Positions 43,401 through 53,382 are shown, numbered from the stretch's first letter. The stretch is 64,000 bases of DNA from Streptacidiphilus rugosus AM-16 (GCF_000744655.1 NZ_JQMJ01000003.1:930001-994000); one strand, 5' to 3'. Notes: a model not told the origin generated them from the sequence alone. Program-made: numbers and translations.

Positions 43401-44579
43401 GTGCAACTCCTCTACAGCTGGTTCCGCCGCCACCCCACGGTGTCCGACACCGCGTGGGCGCTGCTGCTGCTCCTGCTGTCGTCGATGCAGATCCTCTCCA
43501 CCCACAGCGTCGTCCAGTTGCTGATCTCGCTCTGCCTCTGCGGCCTGCTGTGCGTGCGGCGCATCTATCCGGACGCGACGCTGTGGATCGCGGCCGCCCT
43601 GTCCTTCGTGCAGCTCGCCTACGGCGACAACGTCTACGTGGCCGACATCGCGCTGCTGGTGCTCTGCTACGGCGCGGCGGCCTTCGGCAAGCCGTGGACC
43701 TCGCGGGCCGCGCTGATGCTGGGCTTCGCGTCCGGGCCGCTGGCGGTCATCGCCTTCGACCACACGGTGATGTCGCGTCCGTCGATGATCGCCGAGGCGC
43801 TGCTGGCCTCCACCCCGTTCGTGCTGAGCTGGGTGCTCGGCCGCTTCACCAGCATCCGCCGCGCCTACTACCTGGAGCTGGAGGACCGCGCCGCGCGGCT
43901 GGAGCGCGAGCGCGACGCGCAGGCCAAGGTCGCCGTCGCGGCGGAGCGCGCGCGGATCGCCAGGGAACTGCACGACGTGGTGGCGCACAACGTCTCGGTG
44001 ATGATCGTCCAGGCGGACGGCGCCTCCTACGTGATGGACTCCTCGCCCGAACAGGCCAAGGAGGCGCTGGCCACCATCGCCGGCACCGGCCGCCAGGCGC
44101 TGACAGAGATGCGCCGCCTGCTGGGGCTGCTGCGCAGTGAGGAGACGACGGGCGAGTACGTCCCGCAGCCCGGCGTCGAGCAGCTGCCCGACCTGCTGGA
44201 GCAGGTCCGCAGCGCGGGCCTGCCGGTGGAGTTCAAGGTCGAGGGCGAGCCCAGGCCGCTGCCGCGCGGCGTGGAGCTGACGGCCTATCGCATCGTCCAG
44301 GAGGCGCTGACCAACGCCCGCAAGCACGGCGGCCCGCAGGCCAGCGCGACGGTCAGGATCAGCTTCGAGGACGGCGACCTCGCCATGGTCATCGAGGACG
44401 ACGGCCGCGGCGCGAGCGCGCAGCTGGCCAAGGACGGCGGCGAGGACGGCTTCGGCCACGGCCTGATCGGCATGCGCGAGCGCGTCGGTATGGTCGGGGG
44501 CAGTCTCGACGCGGGGCCGAGGGTGGGCGGCGGTTTCCGCATCAAGGCCGTGCTTCCGCTGGGCCCGTCCCGTATCTGA
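43401..44579 (+). CDS. Two-component sensor histidine kinase, DesK/NarL-type
   Basis: 392 residues. About five N-terminal helices (residues 18-150) form a membrane sensor with little outside loop, then a coiled linker. The HisKA_3 dimerisation helix has the phosphorylated His191 in ARELHDVVAHNVS, and the ATPase domain has the N box ALTNARKHGG and the G boxes EDDGRG and GHGLIGMRERV. The signal is unknown. It starts at a GTG six bases after a TAATCT -10 box and is followed 17 bp later by its response regulator. Confidence 0.93.
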   Translation: MQLLYSWFRRHPTVSDTAWALLLLLLSSMQILSTHSVVQLLISLCLCGLLCVRRIYPDATLWIAAALSFVQLAYGDNVYVADIALLVLCYGAAAFGKPWTSRAALMLGFASGPLAVIAFDHTVMSRPSMIAEALLASTPFVLSWVLGRFTSIRRAYYLELEDRAARLERERDAQAKVAVAAERARIARELHDVVAHNVSVMIVQADGASYVMDSSPEQAKEALATIAGTGRQALTEMRRLLGLLRSEETTGEYVPQPGVEQLPDLLEQVRSAGLPVEFKVEGEPRPLPRGVELTAYRIVQEALTNARKHGGPQASATVRISFEDGDLAMVIEDDGRGASAQLAKDGGEDGFGHGLIGMRERVGMVGGSLDAGPRVGGGFRIKAVLPLGPSRI

Positions 44580-44596
44580 AAGGCAGAGTTGTCCAA

Positions 44597-45274
44597 GTGA
44601 CCGTCCGAATCATGCTGGTCGACGACCAGGAGCTGCTGCGCACCGGCTTCCGCATGGTGCTGCAGTCGCAGAGCGACATCGAGATCGTCGCGGAGGCCGG
44701 GGACGGCGCGCAGGCGCTGGAGGTCCTGGCGGACACCGAGGTAGACGTGGTCCTGATGGACGTCCGCATGCCCCGCCTGGACGGCGTGGAGGCCACCCGC
44801 CGCATCTGCGATCCCGCGACGCGGCTGGCGTCCTCGCCGCGGGTGCTGATCCTGACCACCTTCGACCTGGACGAGTACGCGTTCTCTGCGCTGAAGGCCG
44901 GGGCGAGCGGCTTCCTGCTGAAGGACGTCCCGCCGGTGGAGCTGGTCGCGGCGATCCGCGCGGTCAGCAGCGGCGAGGCGGTGGTCGCGCCGACGACGAC
45001 GCGGCGGATGATCGACCGGTTCACGACCGTGCTGCCGGCCGCCGGGCCCACGAAGCTCCCGCCGGAGGTCGAACGCCTGACGGACCGTGAGCGCGAGGTC
45101 CTGCTGCTGGTGGCCCAGGGCCTCTCCAACGGCGAGATCGCCATGGGCCTGGGCCTCTCCGAGGCGACGGTGAAGACCCACGTCGGAAGGATCCTGACCA
45201 AGCTGGGCCTCCGCGACCGCGTCCAGGCCGTCGTCCTGGCGTACGAGACCGGCATCGTTCAGGCACGCGGGTAA
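44597..45274 (+). CDS. NarL/FixJ-family response regulator
   Basis: 225 residues. The receiver domain has the phospho-acceptor Asp55 (VVLMDVRMPRLDG), acidic pair DD at 9-10 and Lys in FLLKDV. The LuxR-type HTH (about 155-215: LTDREREVLLLVAQGLSNGEIAMGLGLSEATVKTHVGRILTKLGLRDRV) is complete. It is the output partner of the preceding kinase; targets are unknown, and no operator repeat is evident nearby. Confidence 0.95.
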   Translation: MTVRIMLVDDQELLRTGFRMVLQSQSDIEIVAEAGDGAQALEVLADTEVDVVLMDVRMPRLDGVEATRRICDPATRLASSPRVLILTTFDLDEYAFSALKAGASGFLLKDVPPVELVAAIRAVSSGEAVVAPTTTRRMIDRFTTVLPAAGPTKLPPEVERLTDREREVLLLVAQGLSNGEIAMGLGLSEATVKTHVGRILTKLGLRDRVQAVVLAYETGIVQARG

Positions 45275-45330
45275 CCGTCAGAGGCCTTGCCTGGTTTCTC
45301 GCCTGCAGAGCCCGGCGCGCCCCTGAGGGG

Positions 45331-46461
45331 TCATCCCAGGAGCGAAAGGAACTCCGTCAGCGCGTCGGCGATCTCCTGGGGGGACCAGTCCAGGGCGGGG
45401 TCGGCGACGGTGATCTCGGTCAGGGCCAGGCCCGGGACGGGGCTGTCGCGCCAGCCGCCGAACAGGGCCCGCTTGGTTTCCTCCGCCTGACGGAGCGTCG
45501 CCTCGTTGAGGGCTTCGGCGGTGAAGGGGAGCCAGAACTGGAACTGGTGCGTCTGCGGGACCGCCGGGTGGACGCGGGAGCCGGGGGCCGTGGCGAGGGC
45601 CAGGGCGACCTGCTTGGCGTGGACGACGTAGTCGTCGAGGCGGGGGATTTCGCGGTCCAGCCCGATCAGCGCGGCCAGCGCAGCGGGCCACTGCTGGAAC
45701 AGCTGGCCGCCGTAGCGGTGCCGCCAGGCCTTCGCCTGGGCGACGAAGTCCGTCGGGCCGGCCAGCGCCGCGCCGCTGACGCCGCCGAGGGTCTTGTAGA
45801 AGGACACGTACACCGAGTCCGCCAGCTCCGCGATCTCCCGCAGCGGGACGCCGAAGTGCCGGACGGTCTCCCACAGGCGCGCGCCGTCGAAGTGCACCAC
45901 CGCGTCCCGGTCCCGAGCCGCCTGGACCGTGGCCGTGAGCTCCGCCCAGGACGGCAGGACGAAGCCCGCGTCGCGCAGCGGCAGCTCCAGCATCAGCGTG
46001 CCGAACGGCTCGCCGCAGTCGGCGACCTCGCTCGCCGTCGGCAGGCGCGGCGCGGTCGTCGGCCAGACGCTGCGCAGGTCGCTCAGTTGGGCGTAGGCGT
46101 GCCGCTCGTGCACCTCGGGGTGGGCCAGCGGGTGCATCGCGACGAGGTCGTTGCCGGTCCGTTCGGCCCAGCAGCGCAGGGCGACCTGCTGGGCCATCGT
46201 GCCGGTCGGGAAGAACGCCGCGGCCTCCGTGCCGAGCAGCTCGGCGACGCGGTCCTCCAGCGCGGCGACGATGCCGTCGCCGTAGACGTCGGACCGCCCG
46301 TCCAGGTCGTACGCGGCGCGGCCGGCGTCGCCGGAGAGGTCGGCCAGTCGCTCGGCCAGGCTCTGCGGGCGGACCCCGGACAGCTGCCGTTCGCAGCCGC
46401 GCAGCGCCAGGAAACGGCGCTCGACGGGGTCGGTCGTGGTGGTCTCGTCTGCGTCAGCCAT
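45331..46461 (-). CDS. Threonine aldolase-like PLP enzyme
   Basis: 376 residues of the beta-eliminating lyase / aromatic amino-acid lyase fold type I. The PLP lysine is Lys223 in SFYKTLGG, with HFDGARLW providing the Asp that contacts the pyridine nitrogen, and FFPTGTMAQQVAL the phosphate-binding region. Closest in kind to low-specificity L-threonine aldolase (Thr to Gly plus acetaldehyde), but related enzymes act on other beta-hydroxy or aromatic amino acids, so no symbol is given. It is convergent with the response-regulator gene. Confidence 0.85.
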   Translation of the reverse strand: MADADETTTTDPVERRFLALRGCERQLSGVRPQSLAERLADLSGDAGRAAYDLDGRSDVYGDGIVAALEDRVAELLGTEAAAFFPTGTMAQQVALRCWAERTGNDLVAMHPLAHPEVHERHAYAQLSDLRSVWPTTAPRLPTASEVADCGEPFGTLMLELPLRDAGFVLPSWAELTATVQAARDRDAVVHFDGARLWETVRHFGVPLREIAELADSVYVSFYKTLGGVSGAALAGPTDFVAQAKAWRHRYGGQLFQQWPAALAALIGLDREIPRLDDYVVHAKQVALALATAPGSRVHPAVPQTHQFQFWLPFTAEALNEATLRQAEETKRALFGGWRDSPVPGLALTEITVADPALDWSPQEIADALTEFLSLLG

Positions 46462-46570
46462 GGGGCCAGCCTCTCAGACGCGGCCGCCGCTCTCGCCTCG
46501 GACGAGGCTCCCGCGGGCGCGGCCGATGACGTACGATCCGCAGCGCCCGTCAGTGCACTCCGGAGGAACC

Positions 46571-47239
46571 GTGTCCCAAGCGCTCGCCAAGCTGGTGCTG
46601 TCTCCCTTGGCGCGGATGATCTACCGGCCGGTCGTGATCGGACGTGAGAACGTCCCCAAGCGCGGCGCCGTCATCATCGCCAGCAACCACCTCGCCGCCA
46701 TCGACAGCGCGGTGATCCCGCTGCTCGCGCCGCGTCCCGTGTCGTTCCTGGCCAAGGCGGAGTACTTCACCGGGACGGGGATCAAGGGCTGGTTCACCAA
46801 GCTCTTCTTCTCCTCGATGGACTCGATCCCGGTCGAGCGCGGCACCCACCGTTCGGCGCAGGCCTCCCTCGACGCCGGGCTGGCGGTACTCCAGGAGGGT
46901 GGTGCGTTCGGGATCTACCCCGAGGGGACCCGCTCCCGCGACGGGCGGCTCTACCGGGGGCGCACCGGAGTGGCCTGGCTCGCGCTGGCCTCAGGCGCGC
47001 CGGTCGTGCCGGTGGCGCTGACCGGGACGGAGCGGATCCAGCCGGTCGGCAAGCTGCTGCCGCGGATCCGCCGGGTCACGATCAGGTTCGGCGAGCCGAT
47101 CGACTTCTCGGATCGGATCGGGGTCACCCCGGTCGGCCCGGTCCGCCGCGAGGTGACCGACCAGATCATGGACGCGATCCACGCCCTGTCCGCGCAGCCA
47201 CGGGCCGACGTCTACAACGAGCCGCCCAGGGCGGCGTAG
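46571..47239 (+). CDS. Lysophospholipid acyltransferase, PlsC family
   Basis: 222 residues from the GTG at 46571 with GGAGG at 46562. The HX4D motif (His40, Asp45 in SNHLAAIDS), the EGTRSRDG substrate-binding loop and the VPVALTGT region identify a 1-acylglycerol-3-phosphate acyltransferase. It adds the second acyl chain to phosphatidic acid at the membrane face. The frame is open upstream to 46436 but overlaps the divergent aldolase start, so that extension is rejected. It stands upstream of the pan genes. Confidence 0.9.
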   Translation: MSQALAKLVLSPLARMIYRPVVIGRENVPKRGAVIIASNHLAAIDSAVIPLLAPRPVSFLAKAEYFTGTGIKGWFTKLFFSSMDSIPVERGTHRSAQASLDAGLAVLQEGGAFGIYPEGTRSRDGRLYRGRTGVAWLALASGAPVVPVALTGTERIQPVGKLLPRIRRVTIRFGEPIDFSDRIGVTPVGPVRREVTDQIMDAIHALSAQPRADVYNEPPRAA

Positions 47240-47401
47240 CGGGCGGCGTCGCGGGGCCCTCCGGTCCGCGACGTTGCGTACGCCACACCGCCGCACCGCC
47301 GCGTCGGTCGCACCGTAAACTGGCTCGGAACGTCTGGTACCCCCACCTGGGACTGGAACGGAACTGCACCGCTGTGAGGCGTCGGCAATGAGCAGTGAGT
47401 C

Positions 47402-48337
47402 ATGAGCGCGGACGAGTTCGGCCTGCCGGTCTTCGGCGATCCCGACCCGAGCGCGCCCGACAACCGGCCCGCGCGGCTGGCCGTCGGCATCGTCGGCACC
47501 GGGCGCGTCGGCCCAGCGCTGGGCGCCGCGCTGCAGTACGCGGGGCACAAGGTGGTCGCCGCCTCGGGTGTCTCGCTGGCGTCGCAGCGGCGCGCGAACG
47601 CGCTGCTTCCCGGGGTGCGGCTGGTCACGCCGCCGCAGGTGATGGCCGCCGCCGATCTGGTGCTGCTGACCGTGCCCGACGACGCGCTGGCCGACCTGGT
47701 CGCCGGGCTCGCCGCGACCGGCGCCGTGCGTTCCGGGCAGCTGCTCGCGCACACCTCGGGCGCGCAGGGCATCGCGGTGCTCGAACCCGCCACCAGGGCC
47801 GGTGCGCTGCCGCTGGCCCTGCACCCCGCGATGACCTTCACCGGCACCAGCGTCGACGTGGCCCGGCTGGCCGGCTGCCCGTTCGGCGTCACCGCGCCGG
47901 AGGAGCTGCGCCCGGTGGCCGAGGCGCTGGTCGTCGAGATGGGCGGGGAGCCGGAGTGGATCCCCGAGGCCGCCAGGCCGCTCTACCACACGGCTCTGGC
48001 GCACGGTTCGAACCACCTGGTCACACTCGTCGCGCAGGCGATGGAGCTGCTGTCGCTGGCCGGCGTCGCCGAGCCGGGACGGATGCTCGGCCCGCTGCTG
48101 GGCGCGGCGCTGGACAACACCCTGCGCGCCGGGGACGCCGCCCTGACCGGCCCGGTCGCCCGGGGCGACGCCGGCACGGTCCGCGCCCACATCGGCGAGC
48201 TGCACCGGACCACCCCCCAGCTGCTGGAGACCTACCGGGCGATGGCCCGCGCCACCGCCGACCGTGCGCTGGCCAACGGCATGCTCAAGCCCGAGGCCGC
48301 CGAGGCCCTGCTGGACGCCCTCGCGGAGGAGACCTGA
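47402..48337 (+). CDS. Rossmann-like DUF2520 protein, possible reductase
   Basis: 311 residues. The N-terminal NAD(P)-binding fold ([24 protein letters not shown]) is followed by an all-helical DUF2520 domain. The pattern resembles ketopantoate reductase and 6-phosphogluconate-dehydrogenase-like proteins. Its stop overlaps the panC start by one base (TGATG), so it is made with pantoate-beta-alanine ligase. No panE is visible in the window, and a role in pantoate supply is an attractive inference, not shown. The start ATG at 47402 is preceded by a weak purine stretch (GCAATGAGCAGTGAG). Confidence 0.85.
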   Translation: MSADEFGLPVFGDPDPSAPDNRPARLAVGIVGTGRVGPALGAALQYAGHKVVAASGVSLASQRRANALLPGVRLVTPPQVMAAADLVLLTVPDDALADLVAGLAATGAVRSGQLLAHTSGAQGIAVLEPATRAGALPLALHPAMTFTGTSVDVARLAGCPFGVTAPEELRPVAEALVVEMGGEPEWIPEAARPLYHTALAHGSNHLVTLVAQAMELLSLAGVAEPGRMLGPLLGAALDNTLRAGDAALTGPVARGDAGTVRAHIGELHRTTPQLLETYRAMARATADRALANGMLKPEAAEALLDALAEET

Positions 48338-49191
48338 TGACCTTCCTGGTGAACACCGCGCGCGAGCTCGAGGCGGCCCCGCGCGGCGGCGGCCCCCGCG
48401 CCGTCGTGATGACCATGGGCGCCCTGCACGAGGGCCACGCCACGCTGATCCGCGCCGCCCGCGAGCGGGCCGGGGCGGAGGGCACGGTCGTGGTCACCGT
48501 CTTCGTCAACCCGCTGCAGTTCGGCGCGGGCGAGGACCTGGACCGCTATCCGCGCACCCTGGAGGCCGACCTGGTGCTGGCGGGCGACGCGGGCGCGGAC
48601 CTGGTCTTCGCGCCCTCCGTCGAGGAGGTCTACCCCGGCGGCGAGCCGCAGGTCAGGCTGAGCGCCGGGCCGATGGGCACGGGCTACGAGGGCGCCTCGC
48701 GGCCGGGCCACTTCGACGGGATGCTGACCGTCGTCGCCAAGCTGCTCCACCTGACCGGCCCCGACCTGGCCTTCTTCGGGGAGAAGGACGGCCAGCAGCT
48801 GGCCCTCATCCGGCGCATGGTCGCCGACCTCAACTTCCCGGTGGAGATCGTGGGCGTGCCGACCGTCCGCGAGGCGGACGGTCTGGCCCTGTCCAGCCGC
48901 AACCGCTTCCTCTCCGCCGAGGAGCGGAAGCGCGCGCTCGCGCTCTCCCGCGCGCTCTTCGCCGGGCGGGACGCCCGCGCGGCGGGCGCGGATCCTTCGG
49001 CGGTGCGGAAGACGGCCCTCGGCGTGCTCGAGGAGGCGGGGAGCGGCATCGCCCTCGACTACCTCGGGCTGATCGACCCGTCCGACTTCACCGAGATCGA
49101 CAGGGACGACTTCACCGGCGAGGCGGTTCTGGCCGTCGCCGCCAAGGTGGGGGCGACCCGGCTCATCGACAACGTCCGCATCCGGTTCTGA
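48337..49191 (+). CDS. panC: Pantothenate synthetase
   Basis: 284 residues with the nucleotidyltransferase motifs MGALHEGH (HxGH), FGEKDGQQL and [11 protein letters not shown] (KMSKS-like). It condenses pantoate and beta-alanine using ATP. The ATG overlaps the previous stop by one base. PanD, which makes beta-alanine, follows 50 bp later, completing the unit. Confidence 0.96.
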   Translation: MTFLVNTARELEAAPRGGGPRAVVMTMGALHEGHATLIRAARERAGAEGTVVVTVFVNPLQFGAGEDLDRYPRTLEADLVLAGDAGADLVFAPSVEEVYPGGEPQVRLSAGPMGTGYEGASRPGHFDGMLTVVAKLLHLTGPDLAFFGEKDGQQLALIRRMVADLNFPVEIVGVPTVREADGLALSSRNRFLSAEERKRALALSRALFAGRDARAAGADPSAVRKTALGVLEEAGSGIALDYLGLIDPSDFTEIDRDDFTGEAVLAVAAKVGATRLIDNVRIRF

Positions 49192-49241
49192 CGCCCGTCA
49201 GCAGCCCAGGCATGTACTTCCCCCAGGAGACGTGACCACCC

Positions 49242-49697
49242 ATGATCCGCACGATGCTCAAGTCCAAGATCCACCGGGCCACCGTCACCCAGGCCGACCT
49301 GCACTACGTCGGCTCGGTCACCGTGGACGAGGACCTGCTCGACGCCGCCGACATCCTGCCCGGCGAGCTGGTCCACATCGTCGACATCGACAACGGCGCG
49401 CGCCTGGAGACCTACACCATCGCCGGCGCGCGCGGCACCGGCGTGATCGGCATCAACGGCGCGGCGGCCCGCCTGGTCCACCCCGGTGACCTGGTCATCC
49501 TCATCGCCTACGGGCAGATGGAGGACGCCGAGGCCCGCGCGTACACGCCGCGTATCGTCTTCGTTGACCGCGACAACCGGATCAGCCACACCGGCGCGGA
49601 CGCCGCCGCTGCTCCAGAGGGCAGCGGTCTGACGCGGGGCGACGCGATCGGGACGATCGCGCCGCAGCCCGCCTACGCAGTACGGAGCCAGTCATGA
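49242..49697 (+). CDS. panD: Aspartate 1-decarboxylase
   Basis: 151 residues. The self-cleavage site is Gly24-Ser25 in HYVGSVTV, giving the pyruvoyl cofactor, and TNGARLETY-like and [13 protein letters not shown] stretches are conserved. It makes beta-alanine for PanC. The C-terminus after about 115 is an Ala/Gly-rich extension beyond the usual core. The stop overlaps the nadB ATG by 4 bp. Confidence 0.96.
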   Translation: MIRTMLKSKIHRATVTQADLHYVGSVTVDEDLLDAADILPGELVHIVDIDNGARLETYTIAGARGTGVIGINGAAARLVHPGDLVILIAYGQMEDAEARAYTPRIVFVDRDNRISHTGADAAAAPEGSGLTRGDAIGTIAPQPAYAVRSQS

Positions 49698-51328
49698 CAG
49701 TGCGCAGACTCGCCGCCCCTGCACCGGGCTGGATCACGACCGCGGACGTGGTCGTGGTCGGCTCCGGCGTCGCGGGGCTGACCACGGCGCTGCGCGTGCG
49801 CGCCGCCGGGCTGCGGGTGCTGGTCGTCACCAAGGCGATGCTCGACGACGGGTCGACCCGCTGGGCGCAGGGCGGCATCGCCGCGGCGCTGGGCGACGGC
49901 GACACCCCCGAGCAGCATCTGCAGGACACCCTGGTCGCCGGCGCGGGCCTGTGCGACGAGGACGCCGTGCGGACGCTGGTCACCGAGGGCCCGGACGCGG
50001 TCCGCCGCCTGATCGCCACCGGAGCGGCGTTCGACCGCGACGGCGACGGCGAGATCATGCTCACCCGCGAGGGCGGCCACCACCGTCGCCGCATCGCCCA
50101 CGCGGGCGGCGACGCCACCGGCGCGGAGATATCGCGTGCGCTGGTCGCGGCCGTCCGCGAGGACGAGGGCGTCGAGCTGATCGAGCACGCGCTGGTGCTC
50201 GACCTGCTGACCGACGCGGAGGGCCGCACCGCGGGCCTCACCCTGCACGTGATGGGCGAGGGTCAGCGCGACGGCGTCGGCGCGGTCCACGCCCGGGCCG
50301 TGGTGCTGGCCACGGGCGGGCTCGGGCAGGTCTTCTCCGCCACGACCAACCCGGCCGTCTCCACCGGCGACGGCGTCGCGCTGGCGCTGCGCGCCGGCGC
50401 CGAGGTCGCCGACCTGGAGTTCGTGCAGTTCCACCCGACGGTGCTCTGGCTGGGCCCGGACGCGGAGGGACAGCAGCCGCTGATCTCCGAGGCGGTCCGC
50501 GGCGAGGGCGCCCACCTGGTGGACGCGGACGGCGTCCGCTTCATGGTCGGCCGGCACGAGCTCGCCGAGCTCGCCCCGCGCGACATCGTCGCCAAGGGCA
50601 TCATGCGGCGGATGCAGGAGACCGGCGCGGAGCACATGTTCCTGGACGGCCGGCACTTCGGCGCGGAGATGTGGGAGGAGCGCTTCCCCACCATCCTCGC
50701 CTCCTGCCGCGCGCACGGGATCGACCCGGTGACGGAACTGATCCCGGTCGCCCCCGCCTCGCACTACGCCTCCGGCGGGGTTCGCACCGACCTGCGCGGC
50801 CACACCTCGGTCTCCGGCCTCTACGCCTGCGGCGAGGTCGCCTGCACCGGTGTGCACGGCGCGAACCGGCTGGCGTCGAACTCGCTGCTGGAGGGCCTGG
50901 TCTTCGCCGAGCGGATCGCGGCCGACATCATCGAGCGGGACCGGCTGGGCAAGCTGGCGCCGCGTCACGAGGACACCACCCGCCCGGTGGAGATCGTCCC
51001 GCTGCTGGCCGCGGAGGCGCGGGCCGAGATCCAGCGGGTGATGACCCGCGGGGTCGGCGTGCTGCGCTCCGCCGAGAGCATGGCCGGGGCCGCCGAGGGG
51101 CTTGCCGCCCTGGTGGGGTCCGACCTGGAGAAGAACGAGCCTCCGCAGGTGGAGACCTGGGAGGCCACCAACCTCCACCTGGTCGCCTCCGCGCTGACGG
51201 CCGCGGCACTGCTCCGCGAGGAGACCCGCGGCTGCCACTGGCGCGAGGACGCGCCGGATCGCGACGACGTCCACTGGCAGAAGCACCTGATCACGACCTT
51301 GAACGAAGGACGTCTGCAAGTGCGTTAG
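49694..51328 (+). CDS. nadB: L-aspartate oxidase
   Basis: 544 residues. FAD-binding [21 protein letters not shown] at the start, the [12 protein letters not shown] substrate loop, and the C-terminal helical domain with [13 protein letters not shown] are as in NadB. It oxidises aspartate to iminoaspartate for NAD synthesis. It overlaps panD by 4 bp. A nadA gene is not in this window; nadC follows after a 152-bp gap filled with a long hairpin repeat. Confidence 0.96.
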   Translation: MTVRRLAAPAPGWITTADVVVVGSGVAGLTTALRVRAAGLRVLVVTKAMLDDGSTRWAQGGIAAALGDGDTPEQHLQDTLVAGAGLCDEDAVRTLVTEGPDAVRRLIATGAAFDRDGDGEIMLTREGGHHRRRIAHAGGDATGAEISRALVAAVREDEGVELIEHALVLDLLTDAEGRTAGLTLHVMGEGQRDGVGAVHARAVVLATGGLGQVFSATTNPAVSTGDGVALALRAGAEVADLEFVQFHPTVLWLGPDAEGQQPLISEAVRGEGAHLVDADGVRFMVGRHELAELAPRDIVAKGIMRRMQETGAEHMFLDGRHFGAEMWEERFPTILASCRAHGIDPVTELIPVAPASHYASGGVRTDLRGHTSVSGLYACGEVACTGVHGANRLASNSLLEGLVFAERIAADIIERDRLGKLAPRHEDTTRPVEIVPLLAAEARAEIQRVMTRGVGVLRSAESMAGAAEGLAALVGSDLEKNEPPQVETWEATNLHLVASALTAAALLREETRGCHWREDAPDRDDVHWQKHLITTLNEGRLQVR

Positions 51329-51340
51329 GTGCAGCCACCT

Positions 51341-51444
51341 CAGGGGCGCGGGGAACTGCGCGAGCAACCACCGGCATGCGGATGGCCCCGCTCGTTCGGC
51401 GCGCACCTGGGTGGGTGGCTTGTCGCGCAGTTCCTCGCACCCCC
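51341..51444. repeat. Dispersed intergenic hairpin repeat, copy C (between nadB and nadC)
   Basis: The left arm (51341-51372, core CGGGGAACTGCGCGAGCAAC) and right arm (51414-51444, core GTCGCGCAGTTCCTCGCACC) are inverted copies over about 31 positions with a handful of mismatches, leaving a loop of about 40 nt. It could fold as a large stem in the nadB-nadC transcript. Confidence 0.75.
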
Positions 51445-51480
51445 GAACACTCCGTCCCTCTCTGCAAAAAGGAATCCGAC

Positions 51481-52437
51481 GTGCACACCCACGAAGAACT
51501 CGAGATCGTCGACGCCTGCGGCGACGGCTGCGCCTGCGGTGAGGGCGAGTACGAGACCGGGCTGGACCCGGAGCTCGCCGCGCTGCTGGAGGCCGCGGGC
51601 CTGGACCCGGTCGAGGTCGAGGACATCGCCACGCTCGCGCTCGCCGAGGACCTGGCCGGGGGAGAGGACGTCACCTCCGTCGCCACCGTGCCGGCCGACG
51701 CCGTCGCCACCGCGGACTTCGTCGCGCGGGAGGCCGGTGTCGTCGCCGGCCTGCGGATCGCGGAGGCGGTGATCTCGCTGGTCGCCGAGGAGGAGTTCTC
51801 CGTCGAGCGGCACGTCGAGGACGGCACGTCCGTCGCCGCGGGCACGGTGCTGCTCAGCGTCACCACCCGGACCCGCGACCTGCTGACGGCCGAGCGCTCC
51901 GCGCTCAACTTGCTCTGCCACCTGTCCGGCATCGCCACCGCCACCCGCGCCTGGGCCGACGCCCTGGACGGCACCGAGGCCGTCGTGCGGGACACCCGCA
52001 AGACGACCCCCGGCCTGCGCGCGCTGGAGAAGTACGCCGTCCGCTGCGGCGGCGGGGCCAACCACCGGATGGCGCTGTCGGACGCCGCGCTCGTCAAGGA
52101 CAACCACGTCGTCGCCGCGGGCGGCGTCGCCGAGGCGTTCCTGGCCGTGCGCGCCGCCTACCCGGACCTCCCGGTCGAGGTCGAGGTCGACACGCTCGCC
52201 CAGATCCCGCCGGTGCTGGAGGCCGGTGCGGACCTGATCCTGCTCGACAACTTCGGCGTCGACGAGCTGCGCGAGGCCGTCGCGCTGGTGGGCGGCCGGG
52301 CCAAGCTCGAGTCCTCCGGCGGCCTGACCCTCGCCAACGCTCGCGCCGTCGCCGAGACCGGCGTCGACTACCTCGCGGTGGGTGCGCTGACCCACTCGTC
52401 GCCGATTCTTGACATCGGCCTCGACCTGCGCGGATAG
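51481..52437 (+). CDS. nadC: Nicotinate-nucleotide pyrophosphorylase (quinolinate phosphoribosyltransferase)
   Basis: 318 residues from the GTG at 51481, after AAAAAGGA. The core has the conserved RKTTPGLRALEKYAVRCGGGANHR and KDNH motifs and the LESSGGLTL barrel end. It turns quinolinate and PRPP into nicotinate mononucleotide. Unusual: about 35 residues precede the usual start and hold four cysteine-glycine pairs' worth of cluster (DACGDGCACGEG), an extension also present in other streptomycete NadC proteins I know. Confidence 0.95.
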   Translation: MHTHEELEIVDACGDGCACGEGEYETGLDPELAALLEAAGLDPVEVEDIATLALAEDLAGGEDVTSVATVPADAVATADFVAREAGVVAGLRIAEAVISLVAEEEFSVERHVEDGTSVAAGTVLLSVTTRTRDLLTAERSALNLLCHLSGIATATRAWADALDGTEAVVRDTRKTTPGLRALEKYAVRCGGGANHRMALSDAALVKDNHVVAAGGVAEAFLAVRAAYPDLPVEVEVDTLAQIPPVLEAGADLILLDNFGVDELREAVALVGGRAKLESSGGLTLANARAVAETGVDYLAVGALTHSSPILDIGLDLRG

Positions 52438-52496
52438 TCCTCCCGCCCTCCCACCCGCCATCGAGGCCCGGCTGTTCCAGAAAGCGACAAGCGCCC

Positions 52497-53285
52497 ATGC
52501 TGCTCACGATCGACGTCGGCAACACCCACACCGTCCTCGGACTGTTCGACGGTGAGGAGATCGTCGAGCACTGGCGGGTCTCCACCGACCCGCGCCGCAC
52601 CGCGGACGAACTCGCGGTGCTGATCCAGGGGCTCATGGGCGCCCACCCGATGCTGCGCACCGAGTCCGTCGACGGGCTGGCGATCTGCTGCACGGTCCCG
52701 ACCGTGCTGCACGAGCTGCGCGAGGTGACCCGGCGTTACTACGGCGACGTGCCCGCCGTGCTGGTCGAGCCGGGCGTCAAGACCGGCGTGCACGTGCTGA
52801 CCGACAACCCCAAGGAGGTCGGCACCGACCGGATCGTCAACACCCTGGCCGCGAAGCACCTGTACGGCGGGCCGTGCATCATCGTCGACTTCGGCACCGC
52901 GACCAGCTTCGACGCCGTCAACGAGCGCGGTGACTTCGTCGGCGGCGCGATCGCGCCCGGCATCGAGATCTCGGTGGAGGCGCTGGGCGTGCGCGGCGCG
53001 ATGCTGCGGAAGATCGAGGTGACCCGGCCGCGCAGCGTCATCGGCAAGAACACCGTCGAGGCGATGCAGTCCGGGGTGCTTTTCGGATTCGCCGGCCAGG
53101 TGGACGGAATAGTGAACCGGATGGCGGCGGAGCTTTCGGAGAACCCCGACGACGTCCAGGTCATCGCCACCGGCGGGCTGGCCCCGCTGGTGCTGGGCGA
53201 GGCGACCAGCATCGACGTGCACGAGCCGTGGCTCACCCTGGTCGGTCTGCGGCTCGTCTACGAACGGAACACGGCCACCAGCTGA
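52497..53285 (+). CDS. coaX: Type III pantothenate kinase
   Basis: 262 residues with the phosphate-binding DVGNTHTVLG (6-15), the FGTATSFD motif and GGAIAPGIEIS. It phosphorylates pantothenate, the first step from the PanC product towards CoA, and type III enzymes are not feedback-inhibited by CoA. It lies 59 bp after nadC and closes the pan-nad-coa block. Confidence 0.95.
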   Translation: MLLTIDVGNTHTVLGLFDGEEIVEHWRVSTDPRRTADELAVLIQGLMGAHPMLRTESVDGLAICCTVPTVLHELREVTRRYYGDVPAVLVEPGVKTGVHVLTDNPKEVGTDRIVNTLAAKHLYGGPCIIVDFGTATSFDAVNERGDFVGGAIAPGIEISVEALGVRGAMLRKIEVTRPRSVIGKNTVEAMQSGVLFGFAGQVDGIVNRMAAELSENPDDVQVIATGGLAPLVLGEATSIDVHEPWLTLVGLRLVYERNTATS

Positions 53286-53382
53286 TTCGCCGGGCCCGCC
53301 GAGCACACGGCCGAACGGCTGGCTTTGTTCGGACGACCCGCCGACATGCTCGTGGTTCATCCGATTTTCCCTTTTCGCTACG

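Noticed and set aside
49951-51480. 828-residue ORF starting inside nadB and running into nadC
   Set aside because: The first part is the out-of-frame shadow of nadB; nadC starts at the GTG at 51481 with AAAAAGGA before it.
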